Origin: Mycobacterium sp. UM_WGJ
Lineage (GTDB): Bacteria; Actinomycetota; Actinomycetes; Mycobacteriales; Mycobacteriaceae
Length of the DNA stretch: 64,000 nt
Direction of reading: 5' to 3'
NCBI RefSeq assembly: GCF_000455125.1
Contig: NZ_AUWR01000043.1
Location: 1 to 64,000 of the forward strand
Shown: positions 18,306 through 28,034 of the stretch, piece after piece
Layout: each line of letters begins with the position of its first letter
Position numbering within the stretch: the stretch's first letter is position 1
Translations under genes and position numbers: made by a program
The notes under the pieces: generated by a model
Database searches by the model: none
Seen by the model: only the letters and a program-made list of their open reading frames with translations
Told to the model about the DNA's origin: nothing

Positions 18306-20065
18306 CCCTCCACCTCGCGCAGCAGGTCCATGATCCTCGCGACCTGCTTCTCTAGGTCCGCGTCGATCTCGGCGAGGGGGCGGGGCGGAATGTACTTGTA
18401 GAAGTGCCGGGTGAACGGGATCTCGTAGCCCACCTTCGTCTTGGCGGTGTCGACCCAGGCGTCCGGCACATGCGGCAGCACCTCGGCGTCGAAGTACGCT
18501 TTGATCGTCGCCGCTCGACCCGCATCCCCGGCGGTGTTGCCGCCGTAGGTGAACGGGATGTTTTCGGTGTCGCGCAGCTTAGAGTCCGGCTTCGGGTTAC
18601 CCTTGCGGTCCGTCGACACCTTCCCGGTCTCGGTCAGCAGCGGCCGCTCGACCGTGACCGTCCAGTACGCGAAGTCGCTGGCGGTGAACACTTTCGAGTA
18701 TTCGGGATCGGCCTCGTCGAACGCGTCGTACAGGCTCATGATGCGGTCGCGCGCGTCGGCGTCGAGCTCGCGGCTTTTCGCACCGAGGCTCTTGCGCATC
18801 TTGGTCCAGAACGAGGTGGCGTCGATCAACTGCACCTTGCCGACCCGCTCCGGACGCTTCGTGTTATCCAAGATCCAGATGTAGGTGGCGATGCCGGTGT
18901 TGAAGAACATGTTCGTCGGCAGCGCGACGATCGCCTCCACCAGATCGGACTCTAGGAGCCACTGCCGGATCCGCGACGGGCCAGACTCGGCGGCGCCGTT
19001 GAACAGCGGCGAGCCGTTGAGAACGATCCCTGCCCGCCCGCCACCGTCGTGTGCCTGCCGCATCTTCGACGCCAGATGTGACAAGAACAGCATCTGACCG
19101 TCGCCGATCGCCGGCAGCCCGTGCGAGAAACGTGAATTCTGTGCCAGTGCCTCCTTTTTCACCGATTCCTGCGAGGCCTTCCAGTCCACGCCGTAGGGCG
19201 GGTTGGACATACAGAAGTCGAAGGTGCGGTCGAAGAACAGGTCGTCGGCCAGGGTGTCGCCGAGCTTGATGTTCCCGGCGTCCTGGCCCTTGGCGATCAT
19301 GTCGGACTTGCAGATCGCGTAGGACTGGTCGTTGATCTCCTGCCCGTACAGCCGCAGCCGCGCCTCCGGGTTGCGTTCCAGTAGCCGCTCTTCCGCGACG
19401 GACAGCATCCCGCCGGTTCCAGCGGTCGGGTCGTAGATGGTGCGCACCGTGCCCGCTTCGAGCAGAGCCGCGCTCTCCTCCGCGAACAGCAGATCCACCA
19501 TCAGCCGGATCGCATCGCGCGGGGTGTAGTGCTCGCCGGCCTCTTCGTTGGAGGCCTCCGCGAACTTGTAGATCAAGAACTCGAACAGGTCGCCCATCTC
19601 GGCGTTCGACATCACATCGGGGTGTAGGTCCACCTCGGCGAACTGCGAGGTCACCAGGTACAGGCGGTTTTTCTCGTCCAGGGTGGCCAGCTCGTTCTCG
19701 AACTTGAACCGCTCGAAGACGTCGATGTTCGCGGAGAACCCGGTGATGTAGTCCATCAGGTTCGCGCGCAGGCCCTCCGGGTCCTCCAGCAGGGTCTTGA
19801 AGTCGAAGGCGCTGGTGTTGTAGAAGGTCAGGCCGGTCTTGCGCTTGACCTGCACGTCCAGGGCTCCGCCGGCGTACTTCTCGGCGAGGGTCCGCACCTC
19901 GTCGCGGGTGGGTTCGACCACGCAGTCCAGGCGACGCAGGATCGTGAACGGCAGGATCACGCCCCCATACTGATGCGGCTTGTACACACCGCGGAGCTGA
20001 TCGGCGATTCCCCACACGAAGTTGCCCAGCTTGCTCAAACCCGATCTCCCTTGACGGTCCTGCAT
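18302..20065 (-). CDS. hsdM: Type I DNA methyltransferase subunit
   Basis: 587 residues, an N6-adenine methylase that marks host DNA and forms the core of the type I complex. An N-terminal helical domain (NFVWGIADQLRGVY) is followed by motif I DPTAGTGGML (S-adenosylmethionine binding) and catalytic motif IV NPPYGVDW (near residue 288). First gene of the operon hsdM-hsdS-hsdR-DUF262 gene. It is divergent from the HEPN gene, with 81 bp between them that must hold both promoters. Confidence 0.95.
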   Translation of the reverse strand: MQDRQGRSGLSKLGNFVWGIADQLRGVYKPHQYGGVILPFTILRRLDCVVEPTRDEVRTLAEKYAGGALDVQVKRKTGLTFYNTSAFDFKTLLEDPEGLRANLMDYITGFSANIDVFERFKFENELATLDEKNRLYLVTSQFAEVDLHPDVMSNAEMGDLFEFLIYKFAEASNEEAGEHYTPRDAIRLMVDLLFAEESAALLEAGTVRTIYDPTAGTGGMLSVAEERLLERNPEARLRLYGQEINDQSYAICKSDMIAKGQDAGNIKLGDTLADDLFFDRTFDFCMSNPPYGVDWKASQESVKKEALAQNSRFSHGLPAIGDGQMLFLSHLASKMRQAHDGGGRAGIVLNGSPLFNGAAESGPSRIRQWLLESDLVEAIVALPTNMFFNTGIATYIWILDNTKRPERVGKVQLIDATSFWTKMRKSLGAKSRELDADARDRIMSLYDAFDEADPEYSKVFTASDFAYWTVTVERPLLTETGKVSTDRKGNPKPDSKLRDTENIPFTYGGNTAGDAGRAATIKAYFDAEVLPHVPDAWVDTAKTKVGYEIPFTRHFYKYIPPRPLAEIDADLEKQVARIMDLLREVEG

Positions 20066-20146
20066 CCACGCCTGTCAGAGGAACTTTATCGACAGCGGGA
20101 AGGGCTCGCGGCTGGTCGGCGAGGCCGCTCGATCTGGGCTGCCGTC

Positions 20147-21214
20147 ATGCCGTTCGTTCGAACTGATGGAGCCCTGCTGACGAGCGCCGCCGCCTACGCT
20201 CGGTTCGTGCCGGAAGTTGAGACGCGTGTGGTCGAGGGGTACTACGAGTGCCCAGTGCCATTCACTGTCGACGTCGCTGCACTGGATGTGGCGTACTCAG
20301 CGGTCGTAGCGGGAGAATCGCTCTTCGTGCGGCTGCCGTGCGCTGCCGGTGTTGATCGGTCACGAGCTGAGCTATCGGCGCCGCCGCAGCACTACACAGA
20401 ACGTGCGGACCTGTTGAGCCAGCGGCCTGAGTTGGCGCCCTTCTGGGGTCAGGTAGTGACGTGGGCGAGACGGTTCGCTGCTCCGAAAGCCGCCAATGTC
20501 CGCCGGATCGGGATCTCACTGGTTGTGGCCGGAGACGACGACGCAGTTCGCGACACCGGCCGTCGAGTGGCCGAAGCCGTGCCGGTGTGGTGGGCCGCGG
20601 TCGGCGCTTGGATCGAAGTGGTGCATGGCCAGGATCTATCCCGGCTAGGTGCCGCCGGTCCTGGGATCAAGTTCAGCGGAACCACGCTTTGGTCGCGGCT
20701 CTACGGTCTGCATGGCCATCCCATTCGCGCTGGCGCGATCCTGCCGGTCGGCTCGAACGCGTTCGGTCTGGTTTGGCCGAACTATGTGCCGATTGACGCT
20801 CAGCAACTGCAGCGCTGCATCGATCGCGCCCAAGATGACGGGCCGCCTCCCGCGGAATGGTTGCTGCTTCGCGATGCCAACTCATTGTGCGCGGGACACG
20901 ATTACCGACGAGCCGCACTCGACGCAGGCCTGGCCGCCGAACTCGCCGTCACCAAGCTCATCCGCGCCCACCTCACCGCTGTCGGCCATTCGAACGTCGA
21001 CAAAGAGCTGGACGCCAATTCGATGCTCGGTCGGCTGTGCTGCTATTGGATCGAGCGGTGCGGCGGAACCCTGCCTGTCGACTACCGGGATCGGCTGATC
21101 AAACGGCGCAACGCTGCCACCCACGCAGGTGCGGTTCTCTCAGAAGCGGACGCGCGCGATGCCATTGCCGTCGCGCGCGAGATTCTCGACCAGGCAACGC
21201 CGCTGCCCGCGTAG
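20147..21214 (+). CDS. HEPN-motif protein divergent from the type I system
   Basis: 355 residues from the ATG at 20147; the frame is open further upstream but would overlap hsdM. The N-terminal two thirds is unrecognised (mixed alpha/beta, no membrane segment). The C-terminal about 110 residues are helical and contain RRNAATH: R321-N-x3-H326, the catalytic signature of HEPN ribonucleases. A DUF2384-type antitoxin-like gene follows 63 bp later on the same strand. Together these suggest an RNA-targeting abortive-infection or toxin-antitoxin unit guarding the restriction system, but family membership of the N-terminal part is unknown. Confidence 0.65.
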   Translation: MPFVRTDGALLTSAAAYARFVPEVETRVVEGYYECPVPFTVDVAALDVAYSAVVAGESLFVRLPCAAGVDRSRAELSAPPQHYTERADLLSQRPELAPFWGQVVTWARRFAAPKAANVRRIGISLVVAGDDDAVRDTGRRVAEAVPVWWAAVGAWIEVVHGQDLSRLGAAGPGIKFSGTTLWSRLYGLHGHPIRAGAILPVGSNAFGLVWPNYVPIDAQQLQRCIDRAQDDGPPPAEWLLLRDANSLCAGHDYRRAALDAGLAAELAVTKLIRAHLTAVGHSNVDKELDANSMLGRLCCYWIERCGGTLPVDYRDRLIKRRNAATHAGAVLSEADARDAIAVAREILDQATPLPA

Positions 21215-21277
21215 CAGGGCCGGGAGCCGGGCGCTGATCCGGTCGTCTGCCGCCACGACGAGGGCTAGATTCGAATC

Positions 21278-21607
21278 ATGGCTGTCCCCACGCAGCAGAA
21301 GGTAACTGCGCTTGTCCGTGACTTCGGGTCGGAGCATCTCGCCGAAATGCTCGACGTTGACCCAGCGCAGGTCGAACGGTGGCGACGTGGCGAGGCAATC
21401 GACGAGATCAACGCCGAACGCATAGACCTTCTTGAACTCGTCATGGCGCACCTATTGCGTCTGTATCCGGTCGAGAACGCTCAGCGCTGGCTCGTTGGGC
21501 TGAACCCCAACCTTGGTGACCGTCGGCCTGTGGACCTCATCCGCCGTCGGCGGACCCGCGAATTGCTCGATGCGATTGCTAATGAGCGGGCCGGGAGCTT
21601 CGCCTGA
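21278..21607 (+). CDS. MbcA/ParS (DUF2384)-type antitoxin-like protein
   Basis: 109 residues. The N-terminal half is a small helix-turn-helix (HLAEMLDVDPAQVERWRRGE) and the C-terminal half matches the MbcA/ParS/Xre toxin-binding domain (AQRWLVGLNPNLGDRRPVDL). Known relatives neutralise RES-domain NAD+-degrading toxins, but no RES gene is present here. Its only same-strand neighbour is the HEPN gene 63 bp upstream, so it may be that protein's antitoxin or regulator. It converges on tniQ. Confidence 0.78.
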   Translation: MAVPTQQKVTALVRDFGSEHLAEMLDVDPAQVERWRRGEAIDEINAERIDLLELVMAHLLRLYPVENAQRWLVGLNPNLGDRRPVDLIRRRRTRELLDAIANERAGSFA

Positions 21608-21638
21608 GGCCCGTGGCGTGTTGCCTGCGTCATCGGCG

Positions 21639-23924
21639 TCATGTGGCGACCTTTGCGCTATTCCTCGCGCCTCCGCGCGGTCGCAACGGGACGCCGTAGG
21701 TTTTCGCCCACCGGGCCATGGTCGTCGTGCTGACGCCGCGTTCACGTGCAAGGTCGGGTAACGGGCGTTGGTGGTCGACGTATTGGGTGTAGAGCCAATT
21801 GGCATCGACGGTGTACTTGGTTGCTTTGCCGGGTTTACGTGTCTCGATCTGGTAGTCGGCGGCAAGGCGAGCGACGGTCTGTCGGCTGACGCCGGCCTGA
21901 TCCGCGATCTCGGCAAGGCTCATCCCGCAGAGTTCGTACCGCTCGATGAAGGCCTCGCGGGGGTATGCCTCCTTGGCGCGGCGGTAGGCGTTGAGGTCGG
22001 TGGCTGCGGAAGGTGTTGGGTGGCAGGTGAGGAGGTAACGGACCGTGTCAAGGTCTGCGCCGGCATCTTCGGCGGCGCGGCCGATGGTCAGTCCCGCCTG
22101 GATGCCGCGGTGTAGGGCGGCGAGGTCGACGGCGTCGGGGTTCTGGCCCGGCAGACGTAAGCCCCCCAGGAAGTCTGTGTCCGGCTCGTAGTGCACCGGT
22201 TCGGCCCGGACGCCTTGCTCGGCAAGGAATTCCAGTGCATGGTCGTCGAGTGCGTCGCTGAGTTCCGGGGTGAGATAATAGGGGAAGTCGGCGATTTTGG
22301 TCCGTAGGGCGGGGCAGATGCTCTGGCCGCTGATAGGCATACCGGAGATGCGCTCTTGTAAATAGAACCGGGCCACTTGGGCGCGGGCCGACCCGCGGCT
22401 GGTGGCCCCGGTTTCGCGGCAGATGCGCTGCCAGGTGTCGTCGGGCAGCAGGTTGTCGTAGTTGAGACGGCGGCGCCGCGAGTAGTCGATCGGGACTGTT
22501 GCGCCGGCGAGATTTTCGGCGAGGGCGTCGATTGCCTTGCTGATATCCGTCCAGTCGGGGTGTTTGTTGAGCAGTTGGAGAACGCGTGAGACGGCATGGT
22601 CGTCGAGTGGGCTGTTGAGTCGGCGGGTGAGCGGACCGAGTTTGGTCTTGGTGTCGACGAGCAGGACTGCGACCGATAGCGCGGGTCGCAGCTGCCGCAG
22701 ATGACTTCCAGGTATGGATAGTCGCAGGGCGACGTTCTGCCACAGTGAGGTCGGCAGTTGATCGATCTGCTCGTCGAGGTCGGCTAGATTCCGTTTCGGG
22801 ATTGCCGGCCAGCTGCTGACGGTTCGGTATCGCAGTTGATCGCTGGGTTTGAGGCTCGGGCCAAGTGCGGCAAGCTGCACCGCGCCAGAAACACCGCCGG
22901 TCCACAGTAGATGCGTAGTGCATGGGTGGGCGCGGCGTGAGCGCATCGCGGTGATCAACCACCTCAGCGACTGTCCGGCGGTTGGTACATCTGGTTGTTC
23001 CAGACAGTGCAGGGCAGTAATGACTCCCACTGCGGTCAGGCTCACTGCCTCGGGCACCTGAAAGGCAAGTTTCTTGGTCGGGCTGCGGTTACGTGCGGTC
23101 GGTAGATGGGGATGGTCTTGCTGATACGCGGTCAGCAGGTCAGTGCCGATGATCGGTTCGAGTTCCGACGGGCTTGCATAGGTGAGCGCCCGGATGGCGA
23201 TTGCTCGGATATCGGCAAGGACGCTGGCCGCTGATTGTGGGTCGCACGCGTACACACCGCTGTTGATGATGTCGGCGGTGATGATCTCGTTGATCCGGCG
23301 TTGGGCGGACAGGATGCCATGATGTTCGTCGTCGAAGGTGAGGGCTTTGGCTGTGGTCAGGTCGGCACCGCAGCGCTCATCCCTGGCTGTGCGGTTTTCG
23401 GCTGGAGCTGCGCAGTAGCCCGGTGATGGAATGGACCTGCTCCATAGCTGTCGACTTCGGGGCCGGGTCATGCAGGCTGGGCAGGCATCGACCAGCAGGC
23501 AGCTGTGCTTGAGGCAGGCAAACGTCCATCCCAGCCGCCAGGCCAACTGCCAACGACCACCGGATTCAGCGAGGCAGTGCGGACAGTAGCGTGAGCCGGC
23601 CCGCGGGCCCCAAGGATAGGTTCTGTCGAGCCCACCGGTGGCGGTGTCAGTTGCCAGGGCGCGGCCTTCAAAGTGCGACAACGTCATTGCTCGAATGCTT
23701 GCTGAGTCGACGGTCGTCGCTGTGGTCAGCGCATGACATTGATCCGGTGTCAGATGCACCATCCACCGGGGGACCCAGTGGGGGGTCCATCCATCGAGAC
23801 CGATAGCCGCTACAAGATCCCCCCAGCTGGTCTGGGTTCGGTGCGCGAGTGCTTCCAACCAGGAGTCGAGTGCTTCGCCTGCGATCGGGTCGACGTTGAT
23901 GGGGATGCGTCGGATGTCGCTCAT
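21639..23924 (-). CDS. tniQ: TniQ/TnsD-type target-selection protein
   Basis: 761 residues. The N-terminal TniQ domain begins MSDIRRIPINVDPIAGEAL with a zinc finger (YCPHC at 113-117, then ACLKH and ACPAC). The long C-terminal part ends in helix-turn-helix-like units (EIADQAGVSRQTVARL and DLARERGVSTTTMARW). In Tn7, TnsD binds a fixed chromosomal site and recruits TnsC. The large C-terminal DNA-binding region here suits a site-specific TnsD and, given the insertion point, it probably reads the 3' end of dnaB. ATG start overlaps the tniB stop as ATGA. The frame is open further upstream but inside tniB. Confidence 0.9.
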   Translation of the reverse strand: MSDIRRIPINVDPIAGEALDSWLEALAHRTQTSWGDLVAAIGLDGWTPHWVPRWMVHLTPDQCHALTTATTVDSASIRAMTLSHFEGRALATDTATGGLDRTYPWGPRAGSRYCPHCLAESGGRWQLAWRLGWTFACLKHSCLLVDACPACMTRPRSRQLWSRSIPSPGYCAAPAENRTARDERCGADLTTAKALTFDDEHHGILSAQRRINEIITADIINSGVYACDPQSAASVLADIRAIAIRALTYASPSELEPIIGTDLLTAYQQDHPHLPTARNRSPTKKLAFQVPEAVSLTAVGVITALHCLEQPDVPTAGQSLRWLITAMRSRRAHPCTTHLLWTGGVSGAVQLAALGPSLKPSDQLRYRTVSSWPAIPKRNLADLDEQIDQLPTSLWQNVALRLSIPGSHLRQLRPALSVAVLLVDTKTKLGPLTRRLNSPLDDHAVSRVLQLLNKHPDWTDISKAIDALAENLAGATVPIDYSRRRRLNYDNLLPDDTWQRICRETGATSRGSARAQVARFYLQERISGMPISGQSICPALRTKIADFPYYLTPELSDALDDHALEFLAEQGVRAEPVHYEPDTDFLGGLRLPGQNPDAVDLAALHRGIQAGLTIGRAAEDAGADLDTVRYLLTCHPTPSAATDLNAYRRAKEAYPREAFIERYELCGMSLAEIADQAGVSRQTVARLAADYQIETRKPGKATKYTVDANWLYTQYVDHQRPLPDLARERGVSTTTMARWAKTYGVPLRPRGGARNSAKVAT

Positions 23925-25045
23925 GACGCTCGCACGCTGACTCGTGTGGTGAGCTTGCCCGCTTGCAGGGCGGACTGCAGTTCCTGGCGGGCTTTCTCTG
24001 AGGCTTCGTCGTTCTTCACCCGGTCGAGTAGGTCTTGGGTGAGCCGTTCGGCCCCGGTGCGCACGGCGCGTTGGCAACTTCGGTTGATCAGCGTGATCAG
24101 TGATCCAATATGCCCGGTGGATCGGGCATAGAGGTAGTCGGAGAGCTCATCGGCGATCATGCCCGGGTGACTGTCGGCCAGGACAATCCGCTGCTCCAGG
24201 GTCAACAGGAGATCACGCCATCGTTTGCGCTCTGCCTTGGTTTTCACGGTGAATGCGTCCATGCCGAGCTTTGTTGTACGCCTTCCCGTTTGGGCGATGA
24301 TCGCATCCTGGTAGGACGATCCCTCCGAGAACAGCCCGTGCTTGGTCAGCCCAACGCCGATGTAGATGATGGTGACCGGGAATTCGTTGGCGATGTATTT
24401 GAAGTGGTTGCTGATCTCCACACCCTGGGTGTTGCGCCAGCGCAGGAAGTGCAGGTCGTCGATCATCAACAGGCGGGTCTGGCAGGCCAGTACGCAGTCC
24501 AGGGCTCGGTGGGCCAGCTGCGCGGCGGTCCCGCGATGGGTGCCGGGGTGCCCGAAGTAGTCGAGCATCGCTCGGTTGAAATCGACCATGCCCGTGTTGC
24601 CGGTCAGTCCCACCCGACACACGGGGATTCGCCGGTGCCCTCCTGGCGTTGCCGATCCGCGTTCGGTGATTTCGCGGCGGTGAAAGTCGCGGGCGAAGGC
24701 CAGGGCTGCGGTGGTCTTACCCAAGCCGGGGAATCCGTCAATGGCGACAGCACTTTTGGGTTTGTCGCCGGTTTGATGGTTGCTGTCGACGATGTCCCAG
24801 AGTTGTTCGTGCAGCTCAGCGAGTTGCGGTGTCCGCAAGGGTCCGAGGTTGGCATGCCAGGTGCGTCGTTGGGCGTTGTAGTCCATCAGCGCGGCCTCGC
24901 CGAGTGCCTTGATCCCTGCACGGGTCAGCGGTTCGGGACGGGTCAGCACCGGGGCTTCGGCGAAAGCGAAGAATCCTTCGTTGCGCGCCAACGTGAGATT
25001 GTCCAGGTTCGCCGGGTGTGGCGGCGGCTGCACCGCGGCAGTCAT
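23921..25045 (-). CDS. tniB: TniB/TnsC-type AAA+ transposition regulator
   Basis: 374 residues. AAA+ ATPase with Walker A GFPGLGKTT (about 102-110) and Walker B LLMIDDLHFL (about 190-199). TnsC-type proteins polymerise on DNA and join the target selector to the transposase. The start is the second of two ATGs (25045), because GGAGG at 25050-25054 lies correctly ahead of it; it overlaps the tnsB stop as ATGA. The family size (330-380 residues) is normal. Confidence 0.92.
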   Translation of the reverse strand: MTAAVQPPPHPANLDNLTLARNEGFFAFAEAPVLTRPEPLTRAGIKALGEAALMDYNAQRRTWHANLGPLRTPQLAELHEQLWDIVDSNHQTGDKPKSAVAIDGFPGLGKTTAALAFARDFHRREITERGSATPGGHRRIPVCRVGLTGNTGMVDFNRAMLDYFGHPGTHRGTAAQLAHRALDCVLACQTRLLMIDDLHFLRWRNTQGVEISNHFKYIANEFPVTIIYIGVGLTKHGLFSEGSSYQDAIIAQTGRRTTKLGMDAFTVKTKAERKRWRDLLLTLEQRIVLADSHPGMIADELSDYLYARSTGHIGSLITLINRSCQRAVRTGAERLTQDLLDRVKNDEASEKARQELQSALQAGKLTTRVSVRAS

Positions 25046-27186
25046 GCGTCCTCCCATGCGGTGGCGTAGAAGTCGTCAGGGTCATCGCTGCTGTCATCGT
25101 CTCCGCACTCGTCGTCAGCTGGCGGTTCAGCGCGGTGGCAGTCGGGGGCTTCCGCGCCCCGACCGCCTGTTACCTCGTCAGGCAATGCCTGTTTCAGGGA
25201 GGACAGGCTCCGAACCGACTCTTGCGGGCTATCGGTTGTAGCACAGAGCAGTTCGTCTTGTCGGGATTGGCGCAGCGCCAGGCGCCGTTCGGTTGGGGTT
25301 TTGCCCAGCCCGAGGTTCCACCGTTCCAGCAGCAGTTCCATCGCGAGTTGGTCGTTCGGATAGGTGCAATGCTTCCTTGCCAGTCGCCGGCCGAAGGCAA
25401 GTGTGTCCTCGCCGAAGGGTGCCTTGAGCATGCCGGCGTGCTCCCACATCAGGGTGTGCCACGTCCGGTTGTGCGGATCACGAAAGTAGACGCGAGAGAT
25501 GTCATCGGGGTGGTGATGGACGGGCCATAGCCCACCGGGGTAGGGGCTGCGTTCGTTGCGATAGAGGTCGAGGGATGGCCCGTTGTATCGGCGGAGACGG
25601 ATCTCGACGCCGTAGTGCTGGATGGTGCGCTTCTCGACGGCGAGGAACTCGTAGGCAAGATCGGGGTCTTGCGGGGCCTCGATGTAGCCGGCGCGGGCAA
25701 GACCGTGCTCGAACATGGTCGCCGGGGACAGGTCCAATCCTGGAAGTCCTGGCTCGACCAGTCCATCGTGAGGGCGTCGGTGGTACACCACCGCAATCCA
25801 CTCTCGGATGATCGCTTCGAGTTCATCGATGTAGAAGTGCGCCTCATCTTCCGGGGCCAGGCCGCGGGAATGGACATCCGGGCCTTTATAGCCGGGGAGG
25901 TACTGGAGCAGGTCTTGTCTAATAGTGAGGAAGAACCGTTCGACGGGACCCTTGTCACGCCCCATACGCAATCGTGCGGGTTGGATCGAGATCCGCATGC
26001 GTTGGCACACACTCGTCAGGTGCTCGGAGACGTAGATTTTGCCGTGGTCGACAATCAGGCTTTCGGGAACGATCACCGGCCCAGCGGCGCGGGTGCCGTC
26101 ACGGTCGATCGCATCGACGTCAAGCAGCACCGATCGAGGGATGCCGTGTTCGGGCCAGGTCGCTTCTTTGGGCCAGCTGGCGGGTGCGGCCGGCGGCCGG
26201 TAGCACTGGTATAGCACCGTCGCGGCGTCCACCGACTTCGTCGACACCGGTGTCAAGCGCAGACCGGTGATGCAACGGGTGTACCAATCCATGCCCACGG
26301 TGAGCTCCACTTGGGTCCACCGCAGGGTGAGGGGATCCATCGCGAAGACATCGAGTCGGGTGGTATCCATCAGCAGGTATTCACCTGGCCGAGTCGGTCG
26401 CAATTTCCCATAGGTTCCCGGATTTCGTTCAGCAATATCCCGGTTACGTTTGGTGCTAAGCCGAAAGGTCGCGTACTTCGCTTCGAGGACAGTCAAGACG
26501 CGAAATGCGCTCGCGCGACTTGGGATTGGTACGGCATCGGGACCGTAGCGGGCCATGACACGGGCGTTAGCATGCTTGATTACCGCGGTCTGCGAGGGCC
26601 GGGATTGATCGACATGTTCCACCATGACCTCGATGGCGGCCTCGCGCCACCGGTCGTCAACCCTGGGTAGATTGCGAACCCGCACCTGCTTGCTTTGGAC
26701 GAGCCCTGCCTCCCCGTGCTGCCGGAATGCGGCCACCATCCGCTGAATGGTGCGCAGTTTGACACCGAGCTCAGCTGCCTTTGCCTTGTACCTGACTGTC
26801 TGCGGCAGGGCGGGGTCGTACTCCGGCCGGGGCTCACCCTTTTCACCCGCTTCTGCGCTGCCACCGCGGTATCCGGTGAGGACCTCGCGGATGTGAGCAG
26901 CGCAGTCCCGGATCCTGACGCGTTCCGACTCACTGATCACCGCCAGGATCGTGGCGGCCACATCCTCCAGGCAGTCTGATGACCCGGATTCGTTGGGCTC
27001 GTCGTGGGGGTGGTCGTGACGGTAGGCCAGAAGTGCGCTCAAAGCAATGCGGCGAATCCGCACCGTACCAACCGTTTTGACGATTGCGCTGTTACCACCG
27101 AATCCTGTGCGGATTTCCACGATCTCGATCAGCTCGCCATAAAAGCTCAGTCGGCTGCCCGGGCCGATGCGGAGGCGTCCCATCAT
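25042..27186 (-). CDS. tnsB: TnsB-type DDE transposase
   Basis: 714 residues. N-terminal helix-turn-helix domains (ELGVKLRTIQRMVAAFRQHG) bind the transposon ends. A catalytic rve core follows with D274 (LLMDTTRLDV), D380 (LIVDHGKIY) and E416 (GPVERFF), the 35-residue D-E gap typical of the fold. A Mu-type C-terminal domain follows. It cuts and joins the 3' ends. The ATG at 27186 overlaps the tnsA stop. All catalytic residues are present, so the transposase looks functional. Confidence 0.95.
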   Translation of the reverse strand: MMGRLRIGPGSRLSFYGELIEIVEIRTGFGGNSAIVKTVGTVRIRRIALSALLAYRHDHPHDEPNESGSSDCLEDVAATILAVISESERVRIRDCAAHIREVLTGYRGGSAEAGEKGEPRPEYDPALPQTVRYKAKAAELGVKLRTIQRMVAAFRQHGEAGLVQSKQVRVRNLPRVDDRWREAAIEVMVEHVDQSRPSQTAVIKHANARVMARYGPDAVPIPSRASAFRVLTVLEAKYATFRLSTKRNRDIAERNPGTYGKLRPTRPGEYLLMDTTRLDVFAMDPLTLRWTQVELTVGMDWYTRCITGLRLTPVSTKSVDAATVLYQCYRPPAAPASWPKEATWPEHGIPRSVLLDVDAIDRDGTRAAGPVIVPESLIVDHGKIYVSEHLTSVCQRMRISIQPARLRMGRDKGPVERFFLTIRQDLLQYLPGYKGPDVHSRGLAPEDEAHFYIDELEAIIREWIAVVYHRRPHDGLVEPGLPGLDLSPATMFEHGLARAGYIEAPQDPDLAYEFLAVEKRTIQHYGVEIRLRRYNGPSLDLYRNERSPYPGGLWPVHHHPDDISRVYFRDPHNRTWHTLMWEHAGMLKAPFGEDTLAFGRRLARKHCTYPNDQLAMELLLERWNLGLGKTPTERRLALRQSRQDELLCATTDSPQESVRSLSSLKQALPDEVTGGRGAEAPDCHRAEPPADDECGDDDSSDDPDDFYATAWEDA

Positions 27187-28001
27187 GAGTTCGGCCCTTT
27201 GCGTAGGACAGCAGTCGATTGCAGAGGTGCATCCAGGTCGGTGGCAATGGCCCCGGACCACAACAGATGACACAGAGCGGGCCGCACCAGTGGAACAGGT
27301 AGGCCAGCATGAGCTGTGAGCGCCTGTTCAATAGTGAGGCCCTCGACGTCGAGGCGGCTCACGGCGTCCAGGACGTCCCTATTGATCCGTCGCTCATCAC
27401 GGTAGCCGGCCAGGAACCGAATGTTGTTCAGCTCAACAGGTGGTGGTTCGCTCCACACCTCGTAGTCCCATCCCAGGTCCTCGATGAGGTGGCGCGTCCA
27501 GGCCAGGGTGTAAGCGACTTTGGGAACGGCCACGCTTTGACGTGGCTTGACGTCGACGACAATCGGGCCGTTTCGGGTACTGAGTAGAAAGTCAGGGATG
27601 TGTCGGCGCCGTTTGCCGTCGACATCGGCTTCGATCAGAAATGGTTGGGCCGCAATGGAGGTGACTGACGGTTCGAAATCGGCGTAGAGCAACCGTGCCA
27701 GTTCCAGGCGGGACTCGTAGATGACGTGGTCGTTCTGAGTCTTCGCCCAGTAGGTTCCCGAGTAGTGCTGCTGGCCATACCACCACCGGAAGGTCCGCCA
27801 CGGGGCCAACGGTGCCGAGAGCACCACAGCGGCATCCACCCAATCAGCGGTCTGGATCTGATCGTCTGTGGTCGTACGAAACGAGATCACGGCGGCACGT
27901 CGATCAACCTGGGTAGGCAGCTCAGGCGTGTGTGCGCCCGCCCGACAGGTCGGCACAGGCGACCCCGTCTTGACAAGCGCGGTCGGATAAGTTGAACTCA
28001 T
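27183..28001 (-). CDS. tnsA: TnsA-type heteromeric transposase endonuclease
   Basis: 272 residues. Restriction-enzyme-like nuclease that cuts the 5' ends of the element so that it moves by cut-and-paste. Catalytic residues are visible: YESRLELARL (E96/E100), HIPDFLL (D137) and VVDVK (K152). The C-terminal helical part is a TnsB/TnsC-contact domain in Tn7. First gene of the four-gene operon. Upstream lie a 16-bp palindrome and a strong hairpin, so expression is probably separately controlled from the small regulators nearer the right end. Confidence 0.93.
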   Translation of the reverse strand: MSSTYPTALVKTGSPVPTCRAGAHTPELPTQVDRRAAVISFRTTTDDQIQTADWVDAAVVLSAPLAPWRTFRWWYGQQHYSGTYWAKTQNDHVIYESRLELARLLYADFEPSVTSIAAQPFLIEADVDGKRRRHIPDFLLSTRNGPIVVDVKPRQSVAVPKVAYTLAWTRHLIEDLGWDYEVWSEPPPVELNNIRFLAGYRDERRINRDVLDAVSRLDVEGLTIEQALTAHAGLPVPLVRPALCHLLWSGAIATDLDAPLQSTAVLRKGPNS

Positions 28002-28034
28002 GAAAGTCCCTTCGCATGGGGATTGAGGTGAATG

